From the NCBI GenBank assembly GCA_905160935.1, contig CAJHZI010000508.1:477001-541000 (forward strand): a stretch of DNA of 64,000 nt, read 5' to 3'. The translations under genes were made by a program, and so were the position numbers. Below, piece by piece: positions 45,715 to 55,685 of the stretch. The notes under the pieces were generated by a model. That model was not told the DNA's origin and did not search any database. It saw only the letters and a list, made by a program, of their open reading frames with translations. Every line of letters begins with the position of its first letter. Position 1 is the first letter of the stretch. This DNA comes from Enchytraeus crypticus. Lineage: Eukaryota > Annelida > Clitellata > Enchytraeida > Enchytraeidae.

Positions 45715-45970
45715 TGTTTTTTTGTAGTTTTCATTATTTCCTCCTTTTCCCCTCCATGTTTATTAGTAATCGTTGCCTTTTGTTTGCGCATCAATTGCAG
45801 CCGGCGCGGATTTAAGAATAACCTTCCAAAAACCACAGGATTTTTACTTTTAAAGCTGTAAACATTCGGTCTTCCAAGGTGGTCGCCCACAAAGTACTAA
45901 ACGGCGCGATGGAGCTTAACTGTGTTTAATTGATGCGCAGCGTAACAGAGTGCGCTAAATCCCGCCCCAT
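45715..45970 (-). repeat. 5S-rRNA-derived SINE copy
   Basis: The minus strand starts GGGGCGGGATTTAGCGCACT, then TTAGTACTTTGTGGGCGACC and CACCTTGGAAGACCGAATG. The 3' half has GCGGATTTAAGAATAACC on +. Confidence 0.83.
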
Positions 45971-45979
45971 TTTTAAGCT

Positions 45980-46105
45980 CACCGCTGGCTTCTGCCAATG
46001 GAGCGATGTCGGTAAGATATTCGACTGCGGATCAGTATTTGCAAGGTTCAGATTCCGGACTCTCCCGTCACTGATATCGCATTCAAGAGATGAAACTGAC
46101 ATAGT
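45980..46105 (+). repeat. SINE-A copy
   Basis: Adjoins the 5S-SINE: CGCTGGCTTCTGCCAATGGA, CGACTGCGGATCAGTATTTG, CGTCACTGATATCGCATTCA. Confidence 0.87.
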
Positions 46106-46218
46106 CTTTAGGGATTAAATCAAATTTAAGACGCATTTTGAGCGGTAAGAAATTCAGTTTTCTCTTTGCCCTCATTGTCTGAACGGACTGAAATGATTGA
46201 GTACAGAGCCTTTGAAAC

Positions 46219-46221
<3 letters not shown>

Positions 46222-46268
<47 letters not shown>
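46222..46268. repeat. (CT)n microsatellite
   Basis: A pure CT run. 46270-46765 shows nothing I recognise. Confidence 0.93.
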
Positions 46269-46269
<1 letters not shown>

Positions 46270-46767
46270 TGAACCCAGAGGATGCAGAGTATTTTTGACA
46301 CCCCCGTTCCCCTCTCTGGTGTAATTGATGATTCCATGTGCGTCAGGGAGAATTCCACAGGAGCTCTACGCTAAGCTGTGGGATTCCCTGCGGACTATAA
46401 ATACAACTATACCTTAAATACTTATTGTTAAGCTATATTTGCTCATTTCCATTTTCCTATCGATGTTTTTATATTTACAATATCAAATTTTGCAAGATCT
46501 GTTTCACTTTACCTGGGTTAAGCGGGTAACATATCGGTATGTTGTGATCAATGGTGTCGAAGGCAAGAAATGGAGTATCACGGACATCGTGCAGTACAAT
46601 TAAATTTACTGTGTTCTATTTGACTTAGTTCCTCTAATTGTTGGTCTACTGTATACAATAAATAGTTGGGTATCATAATCACTTTCTTTTATTAAAAATT
46701 TTATTATACTTTGATGTGTAGTGATGCATCAGTGGATCAGCAAGTGTCCTTCAAGGAAAGGATGGAG

Positions 46768-46885
<118 letters not shown>

Positions 46886-46929
46886 AGTGCACTTTTTTCA
46901 TTTTTAATTTCTTAGGATAGAGCTATCAA

Positions 46930-47265
46930 AAAAGTTCAAGAAATTCACGAGATAAAGATTGTAAAAGCTTTTATGTGGCTGCTGTGTGGCTGTAAAATAT
47001 TGATGTCAAGAAAGGAGGATTTTCTGAAACTGGAAATGTAGCTATGGAGAAGAATGGAGAAAACCAGATGAACTGGAAAAATTATAAACGAAGATATGCT
47101 TAAAGAGTTGCCACAGATAATAAACTGATAAATATGATAATATCTAAGAAAAGGAGTTGGATAGGTCATGTTCTGAGGGAGATAATATGCTGAAGGAGGC
47201 TGTTGAAGGAATAATGGGGAAATAAATGTAAAAGGAAGATAGAGGCTTAGGACGATTAATAACAT
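46930..47265 (+). mobile_element. LINE-1 fragment, degenerate
   Basis: GATAAAGATTGTAAAAGCTT, then GTGGCTGCTGTGTGGCTGTA (LLYGCETW region), GGAGTTGGATAGGTCATGTT (WIGH region) and GGAGGCTGTTGAAGGAATAA. Many frame changes. Confidence 0.75.
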
Positions 47266-47346
47266 GATATTTACAAAATTATGTTGAGATATACCACGTC
47301 AATATACGAATGTTGGTGAGAAAAGCAAAAGATGGAAATATGTTTT

Positions 47347-47349
<3 letters not shown>

Positions 47350-47395
<46 letters not shown>

Positions 47396-47490
47396 TAGAG
47401 ATAGAGATAGATTTCGAGACAGAGAGAGAGAGAGAGAGAGAGAGAAAGAAAGAAAGAAAGAGAGATAGAAAATGAGAGAGAGAAAGAGAT
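47350..47490. repeat. (GA)n microsatellite
   Basis: GA run broken by AAATAGAGATAGAGATAG and AAAG repeats. Confidence 0.93.
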
Positions 47491-47533
47491 GCCATACTAT
47501 AAATGTAACCCAGTTATAGCTACGTAACAACTA

Positions 47534-48317
47534 CAGGGTGGTCCAGAATAAATGAAACTACTTTGAAGGCTAATAACTTTGACAACTTTTATCTAAGCGT
47601 TTGCTTTATACATTGAATTAAAGACAATTCTCTTTTCTATTAAATTTCTAATTATCTAAGAGATACCGATACACATGTTTGAGAAATTATCATTAGTCGC
47701 CGATATGTAATTTTCATGTCATATGATCGCCTGTATGAAAGTAAACCTGCCAGAGTTTATTGAACCGTAGAACTGACCACCTAACAACCCTCCCCCTGAT
47801 TTTAGCCCAATTTATTATTCGTTCGATTACCATTGCCTTCAGCAATTAGTCAATCGTGAACCAATTCACGACGTTGAACATTTGAAACAAGTCATAGTCC
47901 TCCGTTGGGCTGAGATCAGTCAGACGCTCGTGGACTCCGCAATTGATCAGTGGTCCCAGCGGTTGAATGCAGTTATTCGGACACATGGCGGACATATTGA
48001 ACATTTGTTTAATTAATTCTCAATTCATTTAGGGCATTGATAGAAACTGTAATGCGCTTTTTGAAATAGATAAGGCCTAATGCATAATCTTGAATTCTTG
48101 ATTTTTAGATTTTGAGTTTTCACTCATTTTCATTGATAATTACATATCAGCGAAGAATGATAATTTCTCAAACATGTGTAATAGTATCTCTTAGATGTTT
48201 AGAAGGCTAATAGAAATGAGAACTGTCTTTAATTTAGTGTATCATGTAAGACGTTTGGATAAAAATTGTCAAAGTTACTAGCCTTCAAATTAGTTTCATT
48301 TATTCTGGACCACCATG
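47534..48317 (+). mobile_element. Mariner-like DNA transposon, deletion derivative
   Basis: A 784-bp sister of 6797-7590 in the opposite orientation. Ends are CAGGGTGGTCCAGAATAAAT and its complement ...GGACCACCATG, flanked by TA on both sides (47532-47533 and 48318-48319), the Tc1/mariner target duplication. Inverted ends are about 185 bp. Confidence 0.92.
47750..48016 (+). pseudogene. Mariner-like transposase C-terminal remnant
   Basis: Frames read SPIYYSF, NREPIHDVEHLKQVIVLRWA and SAIDQWSQRLNAVIRTHGGH, ending IEHLFN and stop. The N-terminus and first catalytic residues are gone, so both copies descend from one internally deleted form. Confidence 0.87.
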
Positions 48318-48664
48318 TATATTGCATATGTCTGTATAATCTATGCTACTATTTCATACACATCGTGTACTTAACTGAATAGTTTATCGATCAATTGATT
48401 TACTGATTATTCCGCTATCTCACTGATTAGTTGATTTAGTAATTTATTGAGAAATTGTATAGTATAGAATACTTTAGAATAATAGTATTATGCGGCATTA
48501 TTATATACAGTATAATTTAACATCGTTTTCCCCTTGGACCTGGCCTCTAACAGACTCAATGTAGACTTGATTGATTCTTTACATGGTGTTTTGAGAATGA
48601 AGATAATAAATTTCAAATCTTTTTCAAATCGTAATATTTGTATTGTTTGCTTTTGTCTCTCTAG

Positions 48665-48729
48665 GTGTTACACTGTACTCAAGAATTGTTGAGAGTGGAA
48701 CGGATGAAGCTACTGCAGTTTTTGACGAG
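48665..48729 (+). CDS. OTOF: Otoferlin exon 2 (C2A)
   Basis: The acceptor is CTCTCTAG before 48665 and the donor GTACAT at 48730. The exon completes codon 27 (Gly) and encodes residues 27-48, ending in TAVFDE. The pattern Tyr-Ser-Arg-(Ile/Val) followed by Phe-Asp-Glu is the otoferlin C2A signature in this position. It leaves phase 0. The exon stands 42.3 kb from exon 1, so it would be easy to miss without the family alignment. Confidence 0.88.
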
Positions 48730-48795
48730 GTACATAGTTTTACAATTTAAAATGTTGTCTTCCTTGAGGTTTCCCTAGAGGATCAAATTTAAAAG

Positions 48796-49024
48796 CAAAC
48801 ACGCATTATAGTGAAATGATCAACTCTGTTGATATCTATCACTTTTAATACCACGTGTTTAAATCGTTAGGCAATTTATTCCATTTTCCGTATAACCAGT
48901 CCAGTCAATGTCCGATATTTTACTCTCAGATCAGCGCGGCTGGGATTCGAACCCGCGAGGGTTTAATTCACCTCAGGATCTGTCATTTAAAACTTCAATA
49001 CGTTACCCCTACACTATTAAGACC
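48796..49024 (-). repeat. SINE-B copy just downstream of exon 2
   Basis: Matches 6376-6603 nearly base for base (ACGCATTATAGTGAAATGAT ... GGCTGGGATTCGAACCCGCG). It starts about 66 bp after the exon 2 donor. Confidence 0.9.
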
Positions 49025-49141
49025 AACTAATGAGAGCACACAGATGTAATTTAACTATTTCTCTTATTATTGGTGGGTTTAACGTCAAGGTCAGAATTCC
49101 GAAAGGCTTCTCTTTAAGACGTAGAACCCGATCATCGCCGT

Positions 49142-49222
49142 GGTGGACAGGACTTCGCACAGGCTAGTCCCCAAACGAAGACCAACAGCCACTCTGAGCG
49201 CCTCATCATCCAAACGAAGACC
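49142..49222 (-). mobile_element. LINE ORF fragment (second copy)
   Basis: The minus strand reads GLRLDDEALRVAVGLRLGTS followed by LCE, homologous to the larger fragment at 49315-49728. Confidence 0.75.
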
Positions 49223-49314
49223 GCGTTATTTTCGTAATTATTATTATTGTTATTATCATTATCCTATATAATTATCTATTCGTTATTAACAGAAGTGAAA
49301 TCTGGCGCTTGCCT

Positions 49315-49728
49315 TTAGTACTCGGTATTTTTGCCGCCTGAGTCATCGCTTGCATCAGCATCAGTGACTGTGACGTCCCATGTAAGATATTTGCCCTCTG
49401 ACCAGGGAATTTGAGTTACTCCATCAGGTCGCTTCCCATCAGATCTGAGCAGGCCCAGAGGTTCTCTGATTGCGGGGATATTAGCTTTGTTCAGAGCGCG
49501 CCATATGATGTCATTGAGATATTGATGACGTCCAACTCTACCGGCGTTACGTCTGCGAGATAACCCGTGAGTCCCCAATACGTTAACTGCTTCACCACAG
49601 ACACATGTGTGCAGTTCGCACAGGCTAGTGCCCAAACGAAGACCAATTGCCACTCTGACCGTCTCATCATCCAGACGAAGACCGCAAGAAGATATCGGTA
49701 GGGCTTTAAGCCAGTGTCCACTGTGAGA
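49315..49728 (-). mobile_element. LINE ORF2 C-terminal fragment
   Basis: The minus-strand frame is open from 49728 to the stop at 49315: SGHWLKALPISSCGLRLDDE, VRVAIGLRLGTSLC, a Cys/His block (HTCVCG, GTHGLSRRRNAGR), NDIIWRALNKANIPA, GLLRSDGKRPDGVT, and WDVTVTDADAS. This HGLSCR...KRPDG...WD region follows the RT domain in a LINE family common in marine invertebrates. No RT domain is present. Confidence 0.82.
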
Positions 49729-49824
49729 TGAAACGGCGAGTTATTATTATTATTATAATTATTATTATTATTTTATAATTCATTGAGCCGTGTTGTACGT
49801 TGTATTTTCTTGTATTGTATTCAG

Positions 49825-49913
49825 ATATTCCAGTGGCCGGTTGCCCGGGAAATACAATGCGATGAACAGATCGAAATACAAATTTATAACTACAACAAAT
49901 ACTTAAGCAATAG
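49825..49913 (+). CDS. OTOF: Otoferlin exon 3 (C2A)
   Basis: The acceptor is GTATTCAG and the donor GTAAAT at 49914. The exon encodes residues 49-77 plus two bases of codon 78, starting IFQWPVAREI and ending NYNKYLSN. FxWPVA and the (I/V)xxxNYxKxxSN strand match otoferlin C2A closely. It enters in phase 0 and leaves in phase 2, matching exon 4. Confidence 0.92.
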
Positions 49914-49939
49914 GTAAATGAACTCTTCTCATTTCTTTC

Positions 49940-50150
49940 CGTCTTAGGTCAATAGTTTGACCTTCTTGCCTTGGGTCTTGGAGTTGCACTGTTTTGATCT
50001 CGCTTTTTCTTTTGTGGCCTTTGTACATGTATACTAATACGTCATGGTGTTTAGTGTCCTTTGATACAGAGTCGGCTTGAGACGTCCCCGGTAATACCCT
50101 GTGGGGTGGAACTGGTCATTAAATTCTAATTTATTGATGGATTGATATTT
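49940..50150 (+). repeat. SINE-D copy in intron 3
   Basis: CTTGCCTTGGGTCTTGGAGT, GCACTGTTTTGATCTCGCTT, GAGACGTCCCCGGTAATACC and a TTTATTGATGGATTGAT tail. It begins about 26 bp after the exon 3 donor. Confidence 0.85.
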
Positions 50151-50207
50151 ATCTGAATTAAGAGCAGCAAATTTCTCTCCACTGCTTCATCGAATGACTT
50201 GCCTAAG

Positions 50208-50610
50208 GTACATATTTCTACTAGTTAACTGCCTTAACGTTCTCTGAAGAACAATCTGTACATATTTCTACTAGCTAACTGCTTTAACGTTCTCTGAAGA
50301 ACAATCTGTACATATTTCTACTAGCTAACTGCCTTAACGTTCTCTGAAGAACAATCTGTACATATTTCTACTAGCTAACTGCCTTAACGTTCTCTGAAGA
50401 ACAATCTGTACATATTTCTACTAGTTAACTGCTTTAACGTTCTCTGAAGAACAATCGGTACATATTTCTACTAGCTAACTGCTTTAACGTTCTCTGAAGA
50501 ACAATCGGCACATATTTCTACTAGTTAACTGCTTTAACGTTCTCTGAAGAACAATCGGTACATATTTCTACTAGTTAACTGCTTTAATGTTCTCTGAAGA
50601 ACAATCGGTG
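50208..50610. repeat. 50-bp minisatellite, eight units
   Basis: Unit GTACATATTTCTACTAGCTA, then ACTGCTTTAACG and TTCTCTGAAGAACAATC. Very homogeneous, with C/T and T/G variant columns. Confidence 0.96.
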
Positions 50611-50611
50611 G

Positions 50612-50685
50612 ACCAACAAGCTATATCCTTGGACATCATCCATGGATGAGAAAATAGACGTTAACCTTTATTATTATAACTATTC
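50612..50685 (+). repeat. Family I tail after the 50-bp array
   Basis: CTTGGACATCATCCATGGAT, GAAAATAGACGTTAACC, then TTTATTATTAT. Confidence 0.65.
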
Positions 50686-51034
50686 TAGTATCTAGCAATC
50701 AAACTTATTTTCCTGTGGCAATAGATCACGTGATAGCGAGTTTAAATGGTTAAATTTAACTAGATATAAAATAATCTCGTAATGCTTCGACAAGATTAAG
50801 CTCCACAATTATGCACGGTAATTTTAAGATTAGTCTAAGAAACCAGCTTATTAATCAAGTTGATTAATACCCTAAGGGAATTAACTATCAAAATTAATTC
50901 TTTTTCGTATGGAGATCCAAGATGCAGATATTAATAGATGAATATCAAAAACAAATTTTGACATCTTCATGACGGTCCGAGGCACTTAAGAATAGAATAT
51001 CTTTCACTGATCTTTCACTAAGAGGCGACTAAAC

Positions 51035-51109
51035 TCTCTCTCTCTCTCGTAGTGCACTGCTACTGGCTCTCTCTTTCTCTCTCTTTCTCTCTCTTTCTCT
51101 CTCTCTCTT

Positions 51110-51153
<44 letters not shown>
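51035..51153. repeat. (CT)n microsatellite near exon 4 acceptor
   Basis: CT tract that includes a LINE-1 3' motif trace (CGTAGTGCACTGC). It ends about 60 bp before exon 4. Confidence 0.92.
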
Positions 51154-51160
<7 letters not shown>

Positions 51161-51216
51161 TAAATGAGATGGTTCGTGTGGCATTGTCTTCACAAAGCTG
51201 TTCGCTGTTTCCACAG

Positions 51217-51316
51217 GGTTATCGGGACGTTTCGAATGGTACTCCAGCAGTTGATAGAAGTGGGTCGAATATCGGTGTCTGACTGTCTACTGGATGACAA
51301 CAACGTCGCTATGAAG
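51217..51316 (+). CDS. OTOF: Otoferlin exon 4 (C2A)
   Basis: The acceptor is TTTCCACAG and the donor GTTTTG at 51317. The exon encodes residues 78-111: (R)VIGTFRMVLQQLIE, then a segment ending DDNNVAMK. IGTFRMVLQ is identical to the vertebrate otoferlin block as I recall it, and LIDDNNA-type text follows there too. A CT microsatellite ends about 60 bp upstream of the acceptor, extending the pyrimidine-rich region. Phase 2 in, phase 0 out. Confidence 0.93.
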
Positions 51317-51629
51317 GTTTTGCATTCCTGTAGCTTTAGCAGATATTTGTCACAAGATCAAAGTGTTTAGACTCTCAGTATTCAATGAAAAATGACTTAA
51401 GAGCCTCGTTGTTAAGCTTAATTGCAGACTAAGCAGTAATACAGTGCGTTATAAAACAGTTCGATTTCTCATCCAAGTTAATGGCAGAAGCCTTTTTTAA
51501 ACTGAATATGGATTGGCCTGTAGTTTAATAGCATCAGGAGCATCAGGAGCACTCAAGTCATCATCCATTGACGGACGGAGAGTAATTGAGAAGATACAAA
51601 ATATCTGGATCTGCTGTTTGACAGAAAAA

Positions 51630-51822
51630 GCGAGAGACAGAATGACAGTTAGTGAGAGAGAAAGAGAGTAAGAAAGAGAGAGAGTGAGAGAAAGAGAGTG
51701 ACAAAGAGAGAGTGAGAGAGAAAGATAGTGAGAGAAAAAGTGAGAGCGAGAGAGAGAAAGGGATTGAGGGAGAAAGGGAGTAAGAAAGAAAGGTAGTGAG
51801 AGTGAGAGAGAAAGGGAGTGAT

Positions 51823-51861
<39 letters not shown>

Positions 51862-51900
51862 AAGAAAGAGAGAGAGAGCGAACGAGAGTGCTTTAGAGCG
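51630..51900. repeat. (GA)n-rich microsatellite in intron 4
   Basis: GAGAGAAAGAGAGT-type repeats. Frames read SLSL on minus. Confidence 0.92.
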
Positions 51901-52104
51901 AAAGAGAGCAAATAGCCCGTAGATATCGTCCACAGTGTACAGTTCACCCTTAATTTCGCTGGATAGTTGGACACTAACAGACACTAGGAGGATATTAATA
52001 CCCTATCTAGTTCATAGCCTACAAACAACCGGAATAAACAAAGCACACAAATAGTAACAAGACAAAGTAAAGAGAAAGTACTTACAAATTCTTCAGATGA
52101 TGGC

Positions 52105-52298
52105 AAGGAAGGACTATTAAAAGAAGTCATAGAAGTTTGAATGGAAGGAAAAGAGGCAAAGGCAGGCCGAGATTAGGTACGTTAGATGATTTGAAGATCC
52201 ACTCATATGTGGAAATGAAGAGGAAAACAGAAGACAGAGAAGAATGGAGGTGTTATATACCATGGACCTGCCAGCAGGCTGTGCACTAAGAGAGAGAA
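52105..52298 (+). mobile_element. LINE-1 3' fragment in intron 4
   Basis: GAAGTCATAGAAGTTTGAAT, GGCAAAGGCAGGCCGAGATT, AGATCCACTCATATGTGGAA and ACCATGGACCTGCCAGCAGG. Confidence 0.88.
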
Positions 52299-52429
52299 GT
52301 CAGTGGCTGTTATAACGTTTATGAAACTGATTCAGAGATTGAATAGTACGAATAGTTAGTTTAATGTTATTCTAGAGCCGCAGCCCCTGGGACGTATTAC
52401 AATATATAATATTGCATTATAATCAACAG

Positions 52430-52689
52430 ATAACGGTAACTTTTGAGTTAACGTATAATCTACCTACCGGAGGTGCCACAATGGATCAGATCAGGCGAGG
52501 TCAGCTGGGTACCGTCGGCGAGACGGACGGTGAATTTCGAGTTGGTATCTACGACGACGACTGTCGGCTGATCGTACCTGACCGAGGCAGCGACTCCGAG
52601 TCTCCACCCGTGCTGGGCATGATGATGCCTCGACTGGGGTCCAAGGCTAGCTTCGCCTCCAGGGGTTCCCTCAAATCTCCCACCTCTGC
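52430..52689 (+). CDS. OTOF: Otoferlin exon 5 (end of C2A and start of linker)
   Basis: The acceptor is AATCAACAG and the donor GTGAGT at 52690 (strong consensus). The exon encodes residues 112-197 plus two bases. The first ten residues (ITVTFELTYN) are the last C2A strand. The rest is linker: an acidic patch (YDDDC), a DRGSDSESPP turn, then a Met-rich and Ser/Arg-rich stretch. At 260 nt it is the longest exon here and more GC-rich than its surroundings. The linker has no clear vertebrate counterpart, so the call rests on phase, position and the C2A strand. Confidence 0.88.
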
Positions 52690-52704
52690 GTGAGTATAGA
52701 TGTA

Positions 52705-52935
52705 GATAGGTTGATTGATTAGTTGGATTATTGGTTAATTGGTTGGCTGGTTGGTTGGTTGATTGATTAATTGATTGATTGATTGTTTGTTGTTGATTGA
52801 TTGATTGATTGAGCGATCGATCGATAGAATGATAGACAGATAGCTCGATTGATTGATTGATTGATTGTTTGATTGATTGATTGACTGATTGATTAATTGA
52901 TCGATTGATTGATCGATTGATTGATCGATTGATTC
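52705..52935. repeat. (TTGA)n tract in intron 5
   Basis: GATTGATTGATT with GGTT and CGAT variants, beginning about 20 bp after the exon 5 donor. Minus frames read NQSINQSI. Confidence 0.95.
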
Positions 52936-53084
52936 GTATAGCAAAATCAATGATCATTCGATCGGTTATTTCATTGATTCAGTTATATAATTTTTCCTTA
53001 GTTAATAATTTATAGTTGATGTATTTATTGTATTACATTACTATGAGACTTCTATATTGCATTTTTAAATAATATTGTTTTAGT

Positions 53085-53440
53085 ATTTCTATAAGAATAT
53101 TGTATTAACAGTCCTATCATAATATTGTATTTATACTTCTACAAGAATGTTATATTAACACTTGTACAATAGAATTGCATTAATACTGCTACAAGAATGT
53201 TCTACTGATACTTGTACAATAGAATTGCATTAATACTGCTACAAGAATGTTCTACTGATACTTGTACAATAGAATTGCATTAATACTGCTTGCTACCAGA
53301 GTGTTCTACTGATACTTGTACAATAGAATTGCATTAATACTGCTACCAGAGTGTTCTACTGATACTTGTACAATAGAATTGCATTAATGCTGCTACAAGA
53401 ATGTTGTATTAATACTTGTACAATAATATTGCATGAATGC
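53085..53440. repeat. 50-bp minisatellite in intron 5
   Basis: Unit TACAAGAATGTTCTACTGAT, ACTTGTACAATAGAATTGCA, TTAATACTGC; about six units. It ends 16 bp before the exon 6 acceptor region. Confidence 0.95.
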
Positions 53441-53455
53441 ATCCATGACTGTCAG

Positions 53456-53565
53456 GTTGAAGTCAGTGCGGGCTATTGGTAGAATGATGAAGCTAGGACG
53501 ACAGAGATCTATGGTTGATCCCACAAAACTCTCGAACTCACGGGAGAGCGTTCGTAATATAACAG
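53456..53565 (+). CDS. OTOF: Otoferlin exon 6 (basic linker)
   Basis: The acceptor is ACTGTCAG and the donor GTAATA at 53566. The exon encodes residues 198-234 plus one base. It contains RMMKLGRQRSM, which resembles the AMKLGKNRS stretch of the vertebrate otoferlin linker. This basic, Ser-rich segment is otherwise variable. Phase 2 in, phase 1 out. Confidence 0.82.
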
Positions 53566-53914
53566 GTAATATTATAACATTTGGACAGTAATCAGCTGTA
53601 ATAAGTTTATAAGCGGTAAAATTATAATTAGATAGTTTTATCAGGTATAATTAGTGTTTTGTAAGCTATAATGCTATAGTTTAATCTATTCTAATAAGCT
53701 TTATAAGCTAAAAGTGTATAGTTTTAACTGGTACTTTAAGTTTTATATAATAAAATGATATAGTTTTATAAGTTACAGTAAGTTTTACAAGCTATAATTA
53801 CATGTATATAGTTTTATCAAGTATAATAAGCTATGATGTAGTTCTATCAGTAATTATAAGTATATACATTATAGTGCATAATCGTACTAGTACATTATAG
53901 TACTATAATCATAT

Positions 53915-53995
53915 ATAATAATTATAGCATATAATCATATATAATAATTATAGCATATAATCATATATAATAATTATAGCATATAATCGTACTTT
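53915..53995. repeat. 26-bp tandem repeat in intron 6
   Basis: Three units of ATAATCATATATAATAATTA plus TAGCAT. Surrounding 53570-54180 is rich in TATAGTTTTATAAG-like drifted repeats. Confidence 0.88.
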
Positions 53996-54187
53996 CTGGT
54001 AATCGTTTGGCAAGTATTATTCGCTGTAATTATATAGCTTTATCTGGTCCAATAAGTTTTCTAAGATATAATGATGTAATGTTATCAGTTATAGTTTATA
54101 AGCTATAATTATATAGCTTTATTAATTACACTAATTTTATATACTTTTACACCATACTTTTCACAAACTATAGGCTACATAAGGTAT

Positions 54188-54318
54188 GGATAAGGCATAG
54201 ACTTTTGTGAAGGGATTAACTTGTTGATCTAAAGAGTGCTCTTATGGAGCGGGAAAGCACTTTGAGTATGAATATGTACCTTGAACCTGCCACTTGGCCG
54301 TGCACTGAAGAGAAGAGA
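54188..54318 (+). repeat. Family H copy in intron 6
   Basis: GAAGGGATTAACTTGTTGAT, TGAGTATGAATATGTACCTT and GAACCTGCCACTTGGCCGTG, then GA-rich tail. Confidence 0.65.
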
Positions 54319-54544
54319 GACTAATTGTATAATTTTTAACAGATTTTGTATCTGTTTGGATTACTGGTAAGTTGGAGTTAGTAAGATAAAGTTAAGTACG
54401 AACGAATCCCAAGTGCTGGTGATGGTCGGAGAGTTGTTAGGAATCCGTCAGTTTATTAGGCAGCGTGCTTTTGCATTCAGGGCTCGAGCTGCTCAACGAA
54501 TTTAAACTTTATATACTTACTGACTTTTTGTCAAACTTTTTCCC

Positions 54545-54795
54545 TATTACAACAAGACTAAAAAAATGTCCTGGATTGAACACTTTCTAAGGGAGATAGT
54601 TTGCCAAAAGAGGTCATAGAAGGTAGAATGGAAGGAAAGAGAAACAGAGGCAGACCAAGATAAGGAATGTTACATGATTTAAAGATACACTCATATGTGG
54701 ATATGGAGAGGAAAACGGAAGACAAGGAAAAGTGGAGGCGCTATATAGCGTAGACCTGTCAGTGGGCAGTGCATTGAAGAGAGAGAGAGAACACT
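54545..54795 (+). mobile_element. LINE-1 3' fragment, left arm of inverted pair
   Basis: GAGGTCATAGAAGGTAGAAT, GAAACAGAGGCAGACCAAGA, GATACACTCATATGTGGATA, GACCTGTCAGTGGGCAGTGC, then GAGAGAGAGA. Confidence 0.88.
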
Positions 54796-54802
54796 TACCA
54801 AG

Positions 54803-54975
54803 TCTCTCGTAGTGCACTGCCTACTGGCAGGTCCTTGGTATATAACGCTTCCACTCCTTTCTGTCTTCCGCTTTCCTCTTTCTCTTCATATGTCAACATA
54901 TGAGCGGGTCTTTAAGTCGTAAGTCATCTAACATACCTAATCTCGGCCTGGCTCCTACTCTTTTTCCTTCCGTTG
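54803..54975 (-). mobile_element. LINE-1 3' fragment, right arm of inverted pair
   Basis: CTCTCGTAGTGCACTGCCTA, CTGGCAGGTCCTTGGTATAT, then CTTCATATGTCAACATATGA and CTCGGCCTGGCTCCTACTCT. It is tail-to-tail with the copy on its left, 7 bp away. Confidence 0.88.
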
Positions 54976-55166
54976 AATGAATGGAAACTTACCAAGTGAC
55001 AAACTCAATTTATTCTTTTCTCATATTGATAAAAGGAATTTTTCCAGTTATGAATTTCGACTTGGTTTTTAGTATTTAATTCCTTAATAAAATACTTGCT
55101 TTTCTGAATTAGATTACTGACTGATTACTCGATTGAATCAGTCATACGTTCCTTCTTTCGTTGTAG

Positions 55167-55257
55167 CAGAAGATGAATCAGTGATCAGGGATTCGACGCA
55201 GATTGTTGATATCGGAGATTCTGACGAAGAGGCGGGACCGCAAATTATCGCGAAAAA
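55167..55257 (+). CDS. OTOF: Otoferlin exon 7 (acidic linker)
   Basis: The acceptor is TCGTTGTAG and the donor GTTTGA at 55258, the weakest donor of the set. The exon encodes residues 235-264 plus two bases, including an acidic run (DIGDSDEEAG). Phase 1 in and phase 2 out agree with the neighbours. There is no strong family alignment in this part of the linker, so this exon is supported mainly by its open frame, splice sites and phase. Confidence 0.72.
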
Positions 55258-55299
55258 GTTTGAGTTCTTTGACTAAGATATTTTTAATAAAAATTCAAT

Positions 55300-55560
55300 C
55301 ATTCATTCCATTAATCAAACATTAAATATAACAGACAGTATATCAGGCACCAATTAATTAATCGGTCAACTGATCAATCAAAAATTGAACACTAAGTAAA
55401 TCTTTCGATAACTAAATCAATAAAATGCTCAATTATCAATGACTCAATCAATCAATCACTCATCAATCACTAAGTTTCCATAGCTTAATGTTAATCAGTC
55501 AGTCAATGAATCAATCATTCGTTCAAACATCAGTATTATACTTCATTAAACCCTTTATTC
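55300..55560. repeat. Degenerate AATCAATCA-rich stretch in intron 7
   Basis: Loose TCAATCAATC text around 55360-55530, probably a decayed tetranucleotide tract. Confidence 0.55.
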
Positions 55561-55630
55561 ATTAGACACTACCTCATCAAACGTTACTTCAGTAGACCCT
55601 ACCACATTAGACCCTACCTTGTATTTTCAG

Positions 55631-55685
55631 GCCTCGATGTCTTCAAAAGATTGAAAATGGTTCTGCGAAATCTCAAGATTTTCAG
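55631..55685 (+). CDS. OTOF: Otoferlin exon 8 (linker to C2B)
   Basis: The acceptor is GTATTTTCAG and the donor GTTAGC at 55686. The exon is 55 nt and encodes residues 265-283, ending SAKSQDFQ. In vertebrates the segment just before C2B ends MDYQ followed by [11 protein letters not shown], so DFQ joined to exon 9 fits. Phase 2 in, phase 0 out. Confidence 0.82.
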
